Below, one piece after another: positions 25,189-34,050 of a DNA stretch of 64,000 bases. Origin of the DNA: JARFQH01 sp963825595 (lineage in GTDB: Bacteria; Desulfobacterota; Desulfobacteria; Desulfobacterales; SG8-13); the NCBI GenBank assembly GCA_963825595.1, contig CAWGUE010000011.1, forward strand, positions 62,001 through 126,000. The letters run 5' to 3'. The notes below the pieces were generated by a model. It saw nothing but the letters and a program-made list of their open reading frames with translations. It ran no database searches and was not told the DNA's origin. The position numbers were made by a program, and so were the translations under genes. Positions within the stretch are counted from its first letter, which is position 1. Every line of letters begins with the position of its first letter.

Positions 25189-26223
25189 ATGATAATCTAC
25201 GATCCAGAACAGACCGTAAGCTTTATTGAGTTCGGCATCCAGATTCCTGTCATGGATAGCCGGGCGCGGCGAACGTTCGAAAACCTGAAAGCGCATCCTT
25301 TGACCGGACCGCGGTTGGCGGAGTGGTACACACCCAAAAATCAGCAGTTACTGGATCGGATGGACCTCGAACGCGTGCATGATCCGGCCTATGTCGATCG
25401 ATTGTTTTCAGACAAACTCGAAGCGGAAATTATCAAAACCTATGAATTGGTCGATCCGCAGGGGCGGTATAATCGTTACGACCCAGCCGCTGCAACCCAA
25501 CCGCTGACAAAATTGTTCGACCGCATTCAGGAGCGGGTTTACGGTACCTGGCAGTGCTGCAACGTGGCTTTGGAGAAGGGCTTCTGTTTTTATTTCGGCG
25601 GGGGCATGCATCACGCCCAGAAATCTTTTGGAAATGGATTCTGCCTTCTGAATGACATCGTTATTGCGGTTCGCAAGCTGCAGGCGGAGAACCGGATTCA
25701 GACCGCATGGGTCATTGACACCGATGCCCACAAAGGTGACGGCACTGCCGCCCTCACCGCCGACGATTCCTCCATCGTTACCCTCAGTATACACATGGGG
25801 CGGGGCTGGCCGCTCGATGGTCCGTCGCATGATGCGGCGGGCAGAATCAATCCGTCTTTTATCACCAGCGACATCGATATCCCTGTTTATGCCGGAGAAG
25901 AACCGCTTTACATCACAAAACTCAATGACGGTCTGGGAAAATTGGATGCCCGGCCCATTCCCGAACTGGCGGTGGTCGTTTTCGGCGCCGATCCCTACGA
26001 AAGAGATGAACTGCCATCCACCGCCGAATTGAAGTTGAATCTGGAACAACTCCTTGCGCGCGATCACCTGGTATACAAATTTCTGAAGGCCCGTCACATT
26101 CCCATGGCTTACCTGATGGCGGGCGGTTACGGTGAGAATAGTTGGCGGGTCTACACCCAGTTCCTGCAATGGGTGCTTGCCGATCGGCTCGCCATCGGGT
26201 CCTCATCGGGTGGGAGTGCTTGA
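25189..26223 (+). CDS. Histone-deacetylase-superfamily protein (amidohydrolase)
   Basis: 344 residues. The arginase-like deacetylase fold is shown by GGGMHHA (catalytic His pair), DTDAHKGDGTAA (zinc ligands Asp and His), VVFGADPYERDEL (third zinc Asp) and AYLMAGGYG (transition-state Tyr). The usual HH after the DxD is HK here, a variation seen outside class I enzymes. Bacterial members deacetylate acetylated polyamines, lysines or small amides. The gene is alone, preceded by a solitary repeat end and followed by a family 2 element. The substrate cannot be set from the sequence. Confidence 0.88.
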   Translation: MIIYDPEQTVSFIEFGIQIPVMDSRARRTFENLKAHPLTGPRLAEWYTPKNQQLLDRMDLERVHDPAYVDRLFSDKLEAEIIKTYELVDPQGRYNRYDPAAATQPLTKLFDRIQERVYGTWQCCNVALEKGFCFYFGGGMHHAQKSFGNGFCLLNDIVIAVRKLQAENRIQTAWVIDTDAHKGDGTAALTADDSSIVTLSIHMGRGWPLDGPSHDAAGRINPSFITSDIDIPVYAGEEPLYITKLNDGLGKLDARPIPELAVVVFGADPYERDELPSTAELKLNLEQLLARDHLVYKFLKARHIPMAYLMAGGYGENSWRVYTQFLQWVLADRLAIGSSSGGSA

Positions 26224-26297
26224 AAATCGAATATGCTGCGCCTTGTCATCGGCCGGCGCTTTGCCCTCGATCCTGAACTGAAATTTTAAAACCACTT

Positions 26298-26503
26298 ATA
26301 CCCAAGGTGAGCGTTTCATATTTTCGAAATGACAAAATTGAAAATAATTACACCGCTTTTCAATGATAAATTCCGAAATGCGGAAGGGCGGTATAAGTGG
26401 TTGTAGAAAAAACATTCGAATAACGGACCTTTTTTGACAACCACTATATAAGGAATTCTGCCGCTTTGACTTTCGAAAATCTGAAACGCTCAATTTGGGT
26501 TAT
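26298..26503. repeat. TIR element family 2, full copy with nested inner element
   Basis: The outer ends, ATACCCAAGGTGAGCGTTTC with TATTTTCGAAAT on the left and TTTCGAAAATCTGAAACGC with TCAATTTGGGTTAT on the right, are about 30-base inverted repeats. Inside, 26350-26447 is a separate block that also occurs at 48508-48607 and is absent from the otherwise parallel copy at 14121-14212. It lies between the convergent deacetylase and dtd genes. Confidence 0.8.
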
Positions 26504-26515
26504 AGTGATGCGGCA

Positions 26516-26968
26516 TTACGACTTGCTTTCGACGATAAGGGTCACGGGGCCGTCGTTGACCAACGACACCGCCATAGCGGCACCGAAGCGGCCGGTTCCA
26601 ACCCGTAATCCTTTTGCCTTCACGATTGAGACGAAGCGTTCGTAGAGCCTCTCCGCCAAATCGGGTGGTGCGGCTTCGATAAATGACGGGCGTCTTCCCT
26701 TGCGGCAATCGCCGCAGAGCGTGAACTGAGAAACCACCAGCATTTCACCGCCGATTTCTATCAGGGATCGGTTCATTTTGCCTTCCGCATCCGCGAAGAT
26801 TCTCAATCCGGCAACCTTTTCAGCCATATAATCCGCATCGGTCTCCGCATCCCCCCGGTTCACGCCGAGTAAAACGAGCAGGCCGGTGCCGATACGGGCC
26901 ACTTCCCGATCATCGACTGTCACCGAGCCTTCCTTGATCCGTTGAATAACAGCGCGCATTCGATTCAT
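26516..26968 (-). CDS. dtd: D-aminoacyl-tRNA deacylase
   Basis: 150 residues, usual length. It removes D-amino acids and glycine mischarged on tRNA. The family motifs SQFTLCGD and NDGPVTLIVES, which form the cross-subunit active site, are intact, as is the N-terminal MRAVIQRIKEGSVTVD. ATG 26968 or the ATG three codons later could be used. It ends only 12 bases from the family 2 element and follows tex on the same strand with a 15-base gap, so tex-dtd is probably one transcript. Confidence 0.96.
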   Translation of the reverse strand: MNRMRAVIQRIKEGSVTVDDREVARIGTGLLVLLGVNRGDAETDADYMAEKVAGLRIFADAEGKMNRSLIEIGGEMLVVSQFTLCGDCRKGRRPSFIEAAPPDLAERLYERFVSIVKAKGLRVGTGRFGAAMAVSLVNDGPVTLIVESKS

Positions 26969-26983
26969 TTCCAGTAGAGCATT

Positions 26984-29251
26984 TTAGCGTTTAGGACCCC
27001 GGCCGAAAGCTTGCGCAAAGGGGTTGTGAAACGGTCGGTCCTTTTGCTTTTGATTTTTCTTTTTGCCTTCGGTCGGTCCGGGCCGGCGGGTCTTCTTCTT
27101 TTCAGGAGCCGTTGCTCGTTGCCCTGGAATCGTTTTCATCGACAGCGAAATCCGGCGGCGTTCCTGGTCAACGTCTATGACAGTTACCGTTACCCGCTGA
27201 TTGAGTGCAACGATTTCCGAGGGGTCTCGTACAAAATGATCCGCCAATTCACTGATATGAACCAGGCCATCCTGGTGAACACCGATATCGACAAAAGCGC
27301 CGAACGCGGTGACATTCGTGACCACACCCGGGAGGGACATCCCCGGCTTTAGGTCGGCGATCTGGTTGACGTGGCCGGCAAAATCTATGGAAGTAAAGTC
27401 CTCGCGTGGGTCTCGCCCGGGCTTGGCCAACTCGGCCAGGATGTCCTGCAGAGTGGGAAGACCAATGCGGTCGCTGACATAACGCGAAAGGTCAATTTTG
27501 TCCCTCAAAGCGGCGTTATGCAAAAGATCCGTCACAGTGCAACCAAGATTCCGAGCCATCGCATCGACAACCGGATAGCTTTCCGGATGGACGGCACTGG
27601 CGTCAAGCGGATCGATTCCGTCCAGGATTCGCAGGAATCCGGCCGATTGTTCAAAGGCTTTGGGGCCCAGCCGAGGCACGTCCTTCAATTTTGCCCGCGA
27701 ATCGAACGGCCCGTTTTCATTTCGATATGCAACAATATTTGCAGCCAACTGGGGACCCATACCGGAAACATAGGTGAGCAGTTCGACACTGGCACGGTTG
27801 ACATCCACCCCGACACCGTTGACACAACTGATAACCACATCGTCAAGGGTTTTTTTCAAAGCGGATTGATCGACATCGTGCTGGTACTGGCCGACACCGA
27901 TTGACTTGGGTTCAATTTTCACGAGTTCGGACAGTGGATCCATAAGACGACGGGCGATTGACACCGCACCGCGGATGGTCAGGTCAAGATCCGGAAATTC
28001 GCGGCGGGCTGTTTCCGACGCCGAATATATCGAAGCACCGCTCTCATTGACCATCAAGACCGGTATCTGCTCTACGGCGTCGATACTGCGTACAAAGGAC
28101 TCGGTTTCGCGGCCCGCGGTTCCATTTCCGATCGCAATGGCTTCCACATGAAACCGGCTGCAGAGCGCCGCAATCGTTTCTGCCGCATGACGGTCCTTTT
28201 TTGCGTTCATGTGGGGGTAAACTGTATCATAGTGCATCAGTTGGCCCTGTCTGTCCAGGCAGGCCACTTTGCAACCCGTGCGGAATCCCGGATCGATGCC
28301 CATTACGCTTTTGGGGCCTAGCGGAGGGCTGAGCAATAATTGGCGCAGGTTGCGGGCAAAAATGCGGATCGCCTGATCGTCCGCTTTCTGCTTCGTTACC
28401 AGCCGCAGTTCGGTTTCCATCGAGCGCGAGAGCAACCGCCGGTAACTGTCTAAAATCGCCATGTGCACCTGAACTGAATCAGGGCCGTCACCGCGCAGAT
28501 ACATCGTCGTGATCAAGTTGAGAGCATCCTCTTCAGGCGGTCTCATCGCCAGGTTGAGCATGTCTTCTTTTTCACCGCGACGCATGGCCAACAAACGGTG
28601 AGACGGGACGGTTGCCGCCGGTTCCTTCCAGTCGAAATAATTGCGATACTTGGCCCCCTCGATTTCCTTGTCCGTGGCCACCTTGCACTGGATTATCCCT
28701 TTGTTGACATACAGCTCGCGCATGCGTTCGCGTACGAGAGGGTCTTCGTTAATGATTTCTGCGATGATGTGCCGTGCACCCTCAAGGGCGTCGGTAATCG
28801 AGGCCACCGTCATTTCAGCGTTGAGATAACCGGCCGCCATTTTTTCCGGATCGCGATTTTCCTGCTTCAGCAGCGCAAGGGCCAGCGGTTCCAACCCTTT
28901 TTCGCGGGCGATGGTGGCTTTTGTTCGTCTTTTGGGTCGAAAAGGCAGGTAAAGGTCTTCAAGGGCGGCCAATGTCTTTGCGGCCAGCACCTTTTCTTTT
29001 AACGTTTCTGTAAGGTGGCCGTTCTCTTCGAGAGATTTCAATACACTCGCTTTGCGCGTGTCGAGTTCTTCAAGCTGATGGAGCCTGTCTCTAATGGCGG
29101 TGATGGCCATCTCATCGAGGCTGCCGGTGATTTCTTTACGGTAACGGGCGATAAACGGGACGGTTCCTCCCTGATCGAGAAGGTCGGCTGTGGACTGGAT
29201 CTGGGCGTCTTTCAAACCGAGTTCTGCGGCGATGATGCTGATGTGCTCCAA
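26984..29251 (-). CDS. tex: Tex-family RNA-binding transcription accessory protein
   Basis: 755 residues, typical. The N-terminal helical Tex domain (ATVPFIARYRKE-like segment near 30-40), the YqgF/RNase-H-like domain (SVMGIDPGFRTGCKVACLD, about residue 315), the helix-hairpin-helix region (ASVELLTYVSGMGPQLAANIV) and a C-terminal S1 domain (LPGVVTNVTAFGAFVDIGVHQDGLVHISEL) are in order. The tail after S1 is short and basic. The start is TTG 29251 with AAAGGA eight bases upstream. Tex affects transcription-translation coupling and toxin or stress phenotypes. Confidence 0.96.
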   Translation of the reverse strand: MEHISIIAAELGLKDAQIQSTADLLDQGGTVPFIARYRKEITGSLDEMAITAIRDRLHQLEELDTRKASVLKSLEENGHLTETLKEKVLAAKTLAALEDLYLPFRPKRRTKATIAREKGLEPLALALLKQENRDPEKMAAGYLNAEMTVASITDALEGARHIIAEIINEDPLVRERMRELYVNKGIIQCKVATDKEIEGAKYRNYFDWKEPAATVPSHRLLAMRRGEKEDMLNLAMRPPEEDALNLITTMYLRGDGPDSVQVHMAILDSYRRLLSRSMETELRLVTKQKADDQAIRIFARNLRQLLLSPPLGPKSVMGIDPGFRTGCKVACLDRQGQLMHYDTVYPHMNAKKDRHAAETIAALCSRFHVEAIAIGNGTAGRETESFVRSIDAVEQIPVLMVNESGASIYSASETARREFPDLDLTIRGAVSIARRLMDPLSELVKIEPKSIGVGQYQHDVDQSALKKTLDDVVISCVNGVGVDVNRASVELLTYVSGMGPQLAANIVAYRNENGPFDSRAKLKDVPRLGPKAFEQSAGFLRILDGIDPLDASAVHPESYPVVDAMARNLGCTVTDLLHNAALRDKIDLSRYVSDRIGLPTLQDILAELAKPGRDPREDFTSIDFAGHVNQIADLKPGMSLPGVVTNVTAFGAFVDIGVHQDGLVHISELADHFVRDPSEIVALNQRVTVTVIDVDQERRRISLSMKTIPGQRATAPEKKKTRRPGPTEGKKKNQKQKDRPFHNPFAQAFGRGPKR

Positions 29252-29465
29252 GGCAGATATCCTTTCTTTAGTGGACTTTGGTATGCGGGGAGCCGCTCCG
29301 CTCTATGGAAAACCATGGCTCCATACGCAAACCAAAGGGGAAAGTCAAGGGTTACGAAAAGTCATTTTTCTTGAAGCTTTGTAGGTTTTAATATATAATT
29401 TTAGCGTCTTACCTTACATAAATCTCGACTGGTCACGGAAGGCCGGCCGAAAAGGAAAGCGGCTG

Positions 29466-32066
29466 ATGAAATTCTATAAATGGCTGGGAGAAGATTCCCT
29501 TCGAAATCGAACACTGTCCTACAAACTGAACCTCATTTTCGGTCTTTTTTTCCTCTTTCCTGTTTTCGGTTTCCTTTACTTTGGATACAAGCACAACATA
29601 CTTACAGACAGGTACGTGCCCATTTTCTTTATGGGGTTGCTGATATTCTCCCTGGTCGGTTTTATCATTCTCAGGAGTCTTTTCGACAAAATCACCAACA
29701 TTTCCGACCAAATGATAAACAACTCCTTTGCCGACATGGCCGGGGAAAAATTGAAGACCGGGGCGGATGAACTTCAGAACATCGTCGAGTCCTTTTCGGT
29801 TCTTCAAAAACAATTCGGTAGTACTTTTAGTCAGTTGGAAAAAAAAGCGTCGGACATTTCAATTCTCAAAGAGCTGTCCGAACTCTGCTACGTCACATTC
29901 GATCCCGAAGAGATCCTTTATGTCACCTTGGAGCGCGCTCTGATGCTGACCCGGTCGGATTTGGGATCCATTTTGACGATTGAAAATAGAAGGCGGAAGG
30001 AATTTGTGGTCAAAGCCAGCGTCGGGCTCGGCGAATACGTCAAGCTGGGTGACCGGATCGACTTTGAATCCAGCATCGCAAAGTATGCCGTCATAAACAA
30101 ATCACCGCTGATTGTAAAGGACGTCGAAAAAGATCGTCGCTTCGGAAGGGCCAATCTGCCGCACTATGGCACCAAATCCTTTGTCTGCATGCCCATTAAA
30201 ACCAGCAAGGACATTGTCGGTGTTCTGACCCTTTCCCGCAAGGACGACAAGACGGTTTACACTCAGGAGGACATAGAAGCGCTGACACCACTTCTGAGCA
30301 ATGCTGCCTTTACGTACGAGAACCTGCGGTTGATCAAGGAAAATGATCGCGGCTTCCTGCAACTGCGGTCAATTGAAAAAATATTCAAAATTATCAACTC
30401 CAGTTTCAGGGACAGCGAACTGCTCCAGGCCGTTCTGGCAGAAATGCATGCAGTTATTCCTTTCGACATGGCCCTGCTGTTAACTAAAAACGGTCATAAG
30501 AACAGTCACTTGACCGTATTCGACATGTTGTCTCACAGTCCCACCAACATTACCAAAGGGGCCTGGCTGAACTGCACCGATACGGTTTTTGAAAAAGTCC
30601 TCAAACAAGAGACGACCGTGGTTGTAGACGATATTGAACCCAAGGAATCGTCAGACGTCGGGAGCGATCATACCGGGGATACCGGTGTCATTCAAAGGGA
30701 GTTATTCAATAATTCAAGTCGGAAAACCTGTCTTCTGACACCTTTGCGGGTCGATGGGATTGTCACCGGAGTGCTGGTTTTATCGGCCAAATCACAAGGG
30801 CTATTTAATGGCATGCAGAATCTGATCGAGTGGATTGCCAACGGGCTGTCGATTGCGATGGAGCGAAACCGTTTGTCGGTCGCGGTCCTCAAACGCAACA
30901 AGGAGTTGGAGACGATCAAACAGATCGGCAGCGCCTTGGCATCGTCCACTTTCGATATGAAAAAGGTCCTCAAGTACACTATGGATATGGTCAGAATTCT
31001 CATGAATGTGGAGGCTGGCTCGCTGCTGTTTCTTGACAGTGGCGATCTCGAACTGGCGGTGGCTTTCAACACCCAGCTGGCTTCGATGAAAAAATTCCGT
31101 TTAAAAATCGGACAGGGTATTGCTGGCTACGTTGCCGCACGGGGTGAGGCAATTATCGTCAATGACACCCAGAAGTCACCGCATTTTTTTCCGGGTGTCG
31201 ATAAATACACCGGCTACATGACTCGTTCGGCACTGTGCGTTCCGATGATTTCACAGGGAAAAGTTATCGGTGTCATCGAAGTTCTCAACAAGATCAACGG
31301 TGATTTTACTCCCAATGATGAGGATTTACTGCAGTCCATAGCGGCGTCGGTGAGCATTGCCATCGAAAATGCACGCCTTTACAAAGAAACCGTTTCAATG
31401 GCCGAACATGAGCGCGGCATGCGCCGGATGTTTCAGAAATTCGTACCCAAAGAGGTACTTGATAACATCATTCACGGTGAGAACACCGGCCGAACCGTTG
31501 TCGATGAAATCAAGACCGTTACACTGCTGAACATCGATATCAGGGGATTCACGGAGCTGGCCATGGAAATGGGGCCCCAGAAAACCGTGTCGTTGCTCAA
31601 CAATTTCTTCTCGATCATGGGTGAAATTGTATTTAAGCACAATGGTATTGTCGACAAATATCTCGGTGACGGATTCCTGGCGCTTTTCGGCGCACCGGTG
31701 TCAAGCGTGCGGGATGCAGACAATGCGGCCAGTGCAGCCTTGGAGATGAAAAGCGCCATCGCGGCAATCAACCGGTCGTATGAAAACGAGCTGGGCACTG
31801 CGGTAAACATCGGCATCAGTGTGCACACCGGCGACGTGGTCGTCGGCAATATCGGGTTTGACAAGAAAATGGATTACACGGTCATCGGTGATGCCGTCAA
31901 CACGGTCTTCAGGCTGCAGGAACTTACCAAGTCCTACCCCAACGGCATTATAATCGGTGAGAATACCCGGCGGGCGGCCCAGTCCAATCTGCAGGTCAAC
32001 GATATCCACAACGCGCTCGGGGAACTTAAACTCTACGAACTCACCGGAATAAAGGGTCACCGATAG
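29466..32066 (+). CDS. Membrane-anchored GAF-domain class III adenylate/guanylate cyclase
   Basis: 866 residues. Two membrane helices (21-40, 51-70) are followed by three GAF-type domains (about 125-285, 310-460, 480-630) and a class III cyclase domain at about 660-866. The catalytic metal Asp residues are present: Asp691 in NIDIRGFTEL and Asp735 in KYLGDGFLALFGAP. VGNIGFDKKMDYTVIGDAVN holds the Lys and Asp that usually select the purine, favouring adenine. It should be an active cyclase tuned by small-molecule or redox signals through the GAF domains. No regulator is encoded next to it; the cNMP-binding protein at 23831 is a candidate effector. Confidence 0.93.
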   Translation: MKFYKWLGEDSLRNRTLSYKLNLIFGLFFLFPVFGFLYFGYKHNILTDRYVPIFFMGLLIFSLVGFIILRSLFDKITNISDQMINNSFADMAGEKLKTGADELQNIVESFSVLQKQFGSTFSQLEKKASDISILKELSELCYVTFDPEEILYVTLERALMLTRSDLGSILTIENRRRKEFVVKASVGLGEYVKLGDRIDFESSIAKYAVINKSPLIVKDVEKDRRFGRANLPHYGTKSFVCMPIKTSKDIVGVLTLSRKDDKTVYTQEDIEALTPLLSNAAFTYENLRLIKENDRGFLQLRSIEKIFKIINSSFRDSELLQAVLAEMHAVIPFDMALLLTKNGHKNSHLTVFDMLSHSPTNITKGAWLNCTDTVFEKVLKQETTVVVDDIEPKESSDVGSDHTGDTGVIQRELFNNSSRKTCLLTPLRVDGIVTGVLVLSAKSQGLFNGMQNLIEWIANGLSIAMERNRLSVAVLKRNKELETIKQIGSALASSTFDMKKVLKYTMDMVRILMNVEAGSLLFLDSGDLELAVAFNTQLASMKKFRLKIGQGIAGYVAARGEAIIVNDTQKSPHFFPGVDKYTGYMTRSALCVPMISQGKVIGVIEVLNKINGDFTPNDEDLLQSIAASVSIAIENARLYKETVSMAEHERGMRRMFQKFVPKEVLDNIIHGENTGRTVVDEIKTVTLLNIDIRGFTELAMEMGPQKTVSLLNNFFSIMGEIVFKHNGIVDKYLGDGFLALFGAPVSSVRDADNAASAALEMKSAIAAINRSYENELGTAVNIGISVHTGDVVVGNIGFDKKMDYTVIGDAVNTVFRLQELTKSYPNGIIIGENTRRAAQSNLQVNDIHNALGELKLYELTGIKGHR

Positions 32067-32620
32067 AGGCTTCCTACCAATAAGTGCCACCGGCACTGAC
32101 GGACGAGAAGCGGTCTCAAAATGAGGATTTTCGGTCGCGATCAAGGCGAGAGCGAGGATCCCCGCTGTGCGGGATTCCCGCGCCTGATCGATTCTTCTTT
32201 GTGGGTCGCAACCTGCAGGCATACTCACGTATGACGAGGGCTCAACGCCGAGATTTATCCGCCCGCCTGAGGCGGGTAAACCTCTGGAGGACTTGTCCGA
32301 CTATGGAGGGCTGTCCGACTCTGGCCGATGGGGCCAAATAACCTTATTGAGATGGCCCTAACCTAAGGACACCCATGTGGATCATCACCTATCTTCTCCG
32401 ATCCGCCACCTTTCGATAACGTGTGTCTCCAAAACCTGGAATTCCTTCTAAAGTCTATCCTGTAATATATCCTGACGGCTGTTTCAGGTTCGACAGACCT
32501 CTGGGGTGACAACGGGGTTGTCATCTTGACATTGTTATGCTGAATAAGTAGGTTTGAATCCCTTAGGCCTGTGCACCGGCAGTCATTCCAGCCGACATCT
32601 GCATCAGTTTGGAGGCGAAC
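32067..32620. other. Intergenic region before yqgE
   Basis: About 550 bases. Its left half is the family 1 element (32108-32357); the right half is AT-rich and presumably holds the yqgE promoter. No gene is seen. Confidence 0.5.
32108..32357 (+). repeat. MITE-like element, family 1, copy B
   Basis: The left end AAGCGGTCTCAAAATGAGGA and the right end CCTTATTGAGATGGCCC are imperfect inverted repeats. The interior has GTGCGGGATTCCC, CGCCTGATCGATTCTTCTTT, ACTCACGTATG, GGGCTCAACGCCGAGATTTA and CGCCTGAGGCGGGTAAACC. It lies just after the cyclase gene. Confidence 0.85.
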
Positions 32621-33187
32621 ATGGTTTCCATACAGGAATCACTAAAAGGGCATTACCTTATTGCCATGCCCGGACTGCAAGATCCAAATTTCCACCAGAC
32701 AGTGACTGTCATTTGTGAGCACAACGCCGAGGGCGCCATCGGCATCATCATTAACCGCCTACATCCGCATCTGATGTGCACGGAAATCTTCGAGGAATTG
32801 AATATCGGCTGGGAGCCGATGACATCGGCGGCTCAGGTTCACTTTGGCGGACCGGTCCACATGGGTGAAATTTTCATGCTTCACGGACCGCCGTTTACCT
32901 GGGACTCATGTCTGCTGGTCAGCCCGACACTCGCCATGAGCAATAGCCGGGATATTGTCGAAGCCGTTGCCCTGAATCGGGGTCCGGAGGCTTTTATCCT
33001 TTCTCTGGGCTGCGCCGGATGGGGCCCGGGTCAACTGGAAGCTGAATTGCTGGAAAATGCCTGGTTAACGTCTCCCGCCCTTGACGAGGTGGTATTTCGC
33101 TGTCCGGTTGAAAATCGTTGGCATGAGGCAGTAACGAGGATGGGTTTTGACCCGATGTGGCTCTCATCCACATCCGGTAATGCGTGA
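32621..33187 (+). CDS. YqgE/AlgH family protein
   Basis: 188 residues from ATG 32621, six bases after GGAGG; an upstream in-frame TTG would overlap that site and is not used. The family pattern is clear: GHYLIAMPGLQDPNFHQTVTVICEHN, EGAIGIIINR, VHFGGPV and LGCAGWGPGQLEAELLENAWL. The exact function of this widespread family is not established; links to alginate control (AlgH) are reported in Pseudomonas. It has no operon partner here. Confidence 0.93.
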   Translation: MVSIQESLKGHYLIAMPGLQDPNFHQTVTVICEHNAEGAIGIIINRLHPHLMCTEIFEELNIGWEPMTSAAQVHFGGPVHMGEIFMLHGPPFTWDSCLLVSPTLAMSNSRDIVEAVALNRGPEAFILSLGCAGWGPGQLEAELLENAWLTSPALDEVVFRCPVENRWHEAVTRMGFDPMWLSSTSGNA

Positions 33188-33316
33188 TGGGTGCAAGGCG
33201 CATCTACCTGACGGATGGATTTATGGGCACAAATGGATTCGGTCTTCTTCTGAAACGGATTCTATCAAGGGGCGCAAGTGTTCTGAAGGGAGGACCCAAC
33301 CGAGCCTGCCGAATGG

Positions 33317-33469
33317 TTAAGCCTCTATATTTGTGATCTTTTTCGATTTCGGCTTCTTTTTTTTTCGGCAGTCTTTATCTTTTCTCACAAATGCACAGAG
33401 TTTCGGGTTGTAGTATTCTTTACAGTTAAGGGGATTGTATAAAGGGCATTCGGGGTTTTTTTCTGACAT
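33317..33469 (-). CDS. 50-residue Cys-rich protein
   Basis: 50 residues. It begins MSEKNPECPLYN and has Cys at C-x6-C-x8-C-x7-C spacing (CPLYNPLNC, LCAF, KDC), then a Lys-rich stretch (RKKKKPKSKK). AAAGGA lies about 12 bases before the ATG at 33469. The CP-x-Y and the four evenly placed Cys resemble the Cys-rich proteins at 7710 and 39332 in style, suggesting a metal site and a nucleic-acid-friendly tail. It is too short for ordinary gene finding. I do not recognise a named family. Confidence 0.65.
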   Translation of the reverse strand: MSEKNPECPLYNPLNCKEYYNPKLCAFVRKDKDCRKKKKPKSKKITNIEA

Positions 33470-33747
33470 CAACAACAGTATCCTTTAATACATTAGCTTC
33501 GATTGGAATGCTTTGGTCGCGCATTCGCTGCTCCAACGACATCGATCGGTATTCATAACATAAAACCTGCAGGGTCTCAACCTTTGAAATCTTTGAGAGA
33601 ATTGTAGAGGGAAGGGCGAGGCTGTATCAACCACCCGATATATGGGCTGAAATCGCTTTGACAATTGACCTTGGGCGGTGTACTAAGCCGTGACCCAAAA
33701 GCGCTCGCGACACGGACATCTGCCCGGATTTACGTGAAACTCATTAT

Positions 33748-33972
33748 AAGCGATCTCAAAATGAGGATCTTCGTTCGAGATCAAGGCGAGACCGATGATC
33801 CTCGCTGTGCGGGATTCCCCGCCTGATAGATTCTTCTTTGGGTGTCGCAGCCCGCTGGCACACTCACGTATGTCGTGGACGTGAGACCAGGGCTCAACGC
33901 CGAGATTTATCCGCCCTGGAGGACTTGTCCGCCCCCGGAGGATCGGGCGAAATGCCTTTTTCAATGTGGCTT
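33748..33972 (+). repeat. MITE-like element, family 1, copy C
   Basis: The left end AAGCGATCTCAAAATGAGGA and right end GCCTTTTTCAATGTGGCTT are inverted repeats. The interior matches copy B closely, including ACTCACGTATG and GGGCTCAACGCCGAGATTTA. It ends 78 bases before the dynamin-like gene and so lies in its promoter region. Confidence 0.85.
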
Positions 33973-34050
33973 CTATTCAATAAACGCCTTAACAGAGGAA
34001 TGCAGCAGATGGCACCGGGATCTGAAGGTGGTGCCTTTGATTGATTTATC

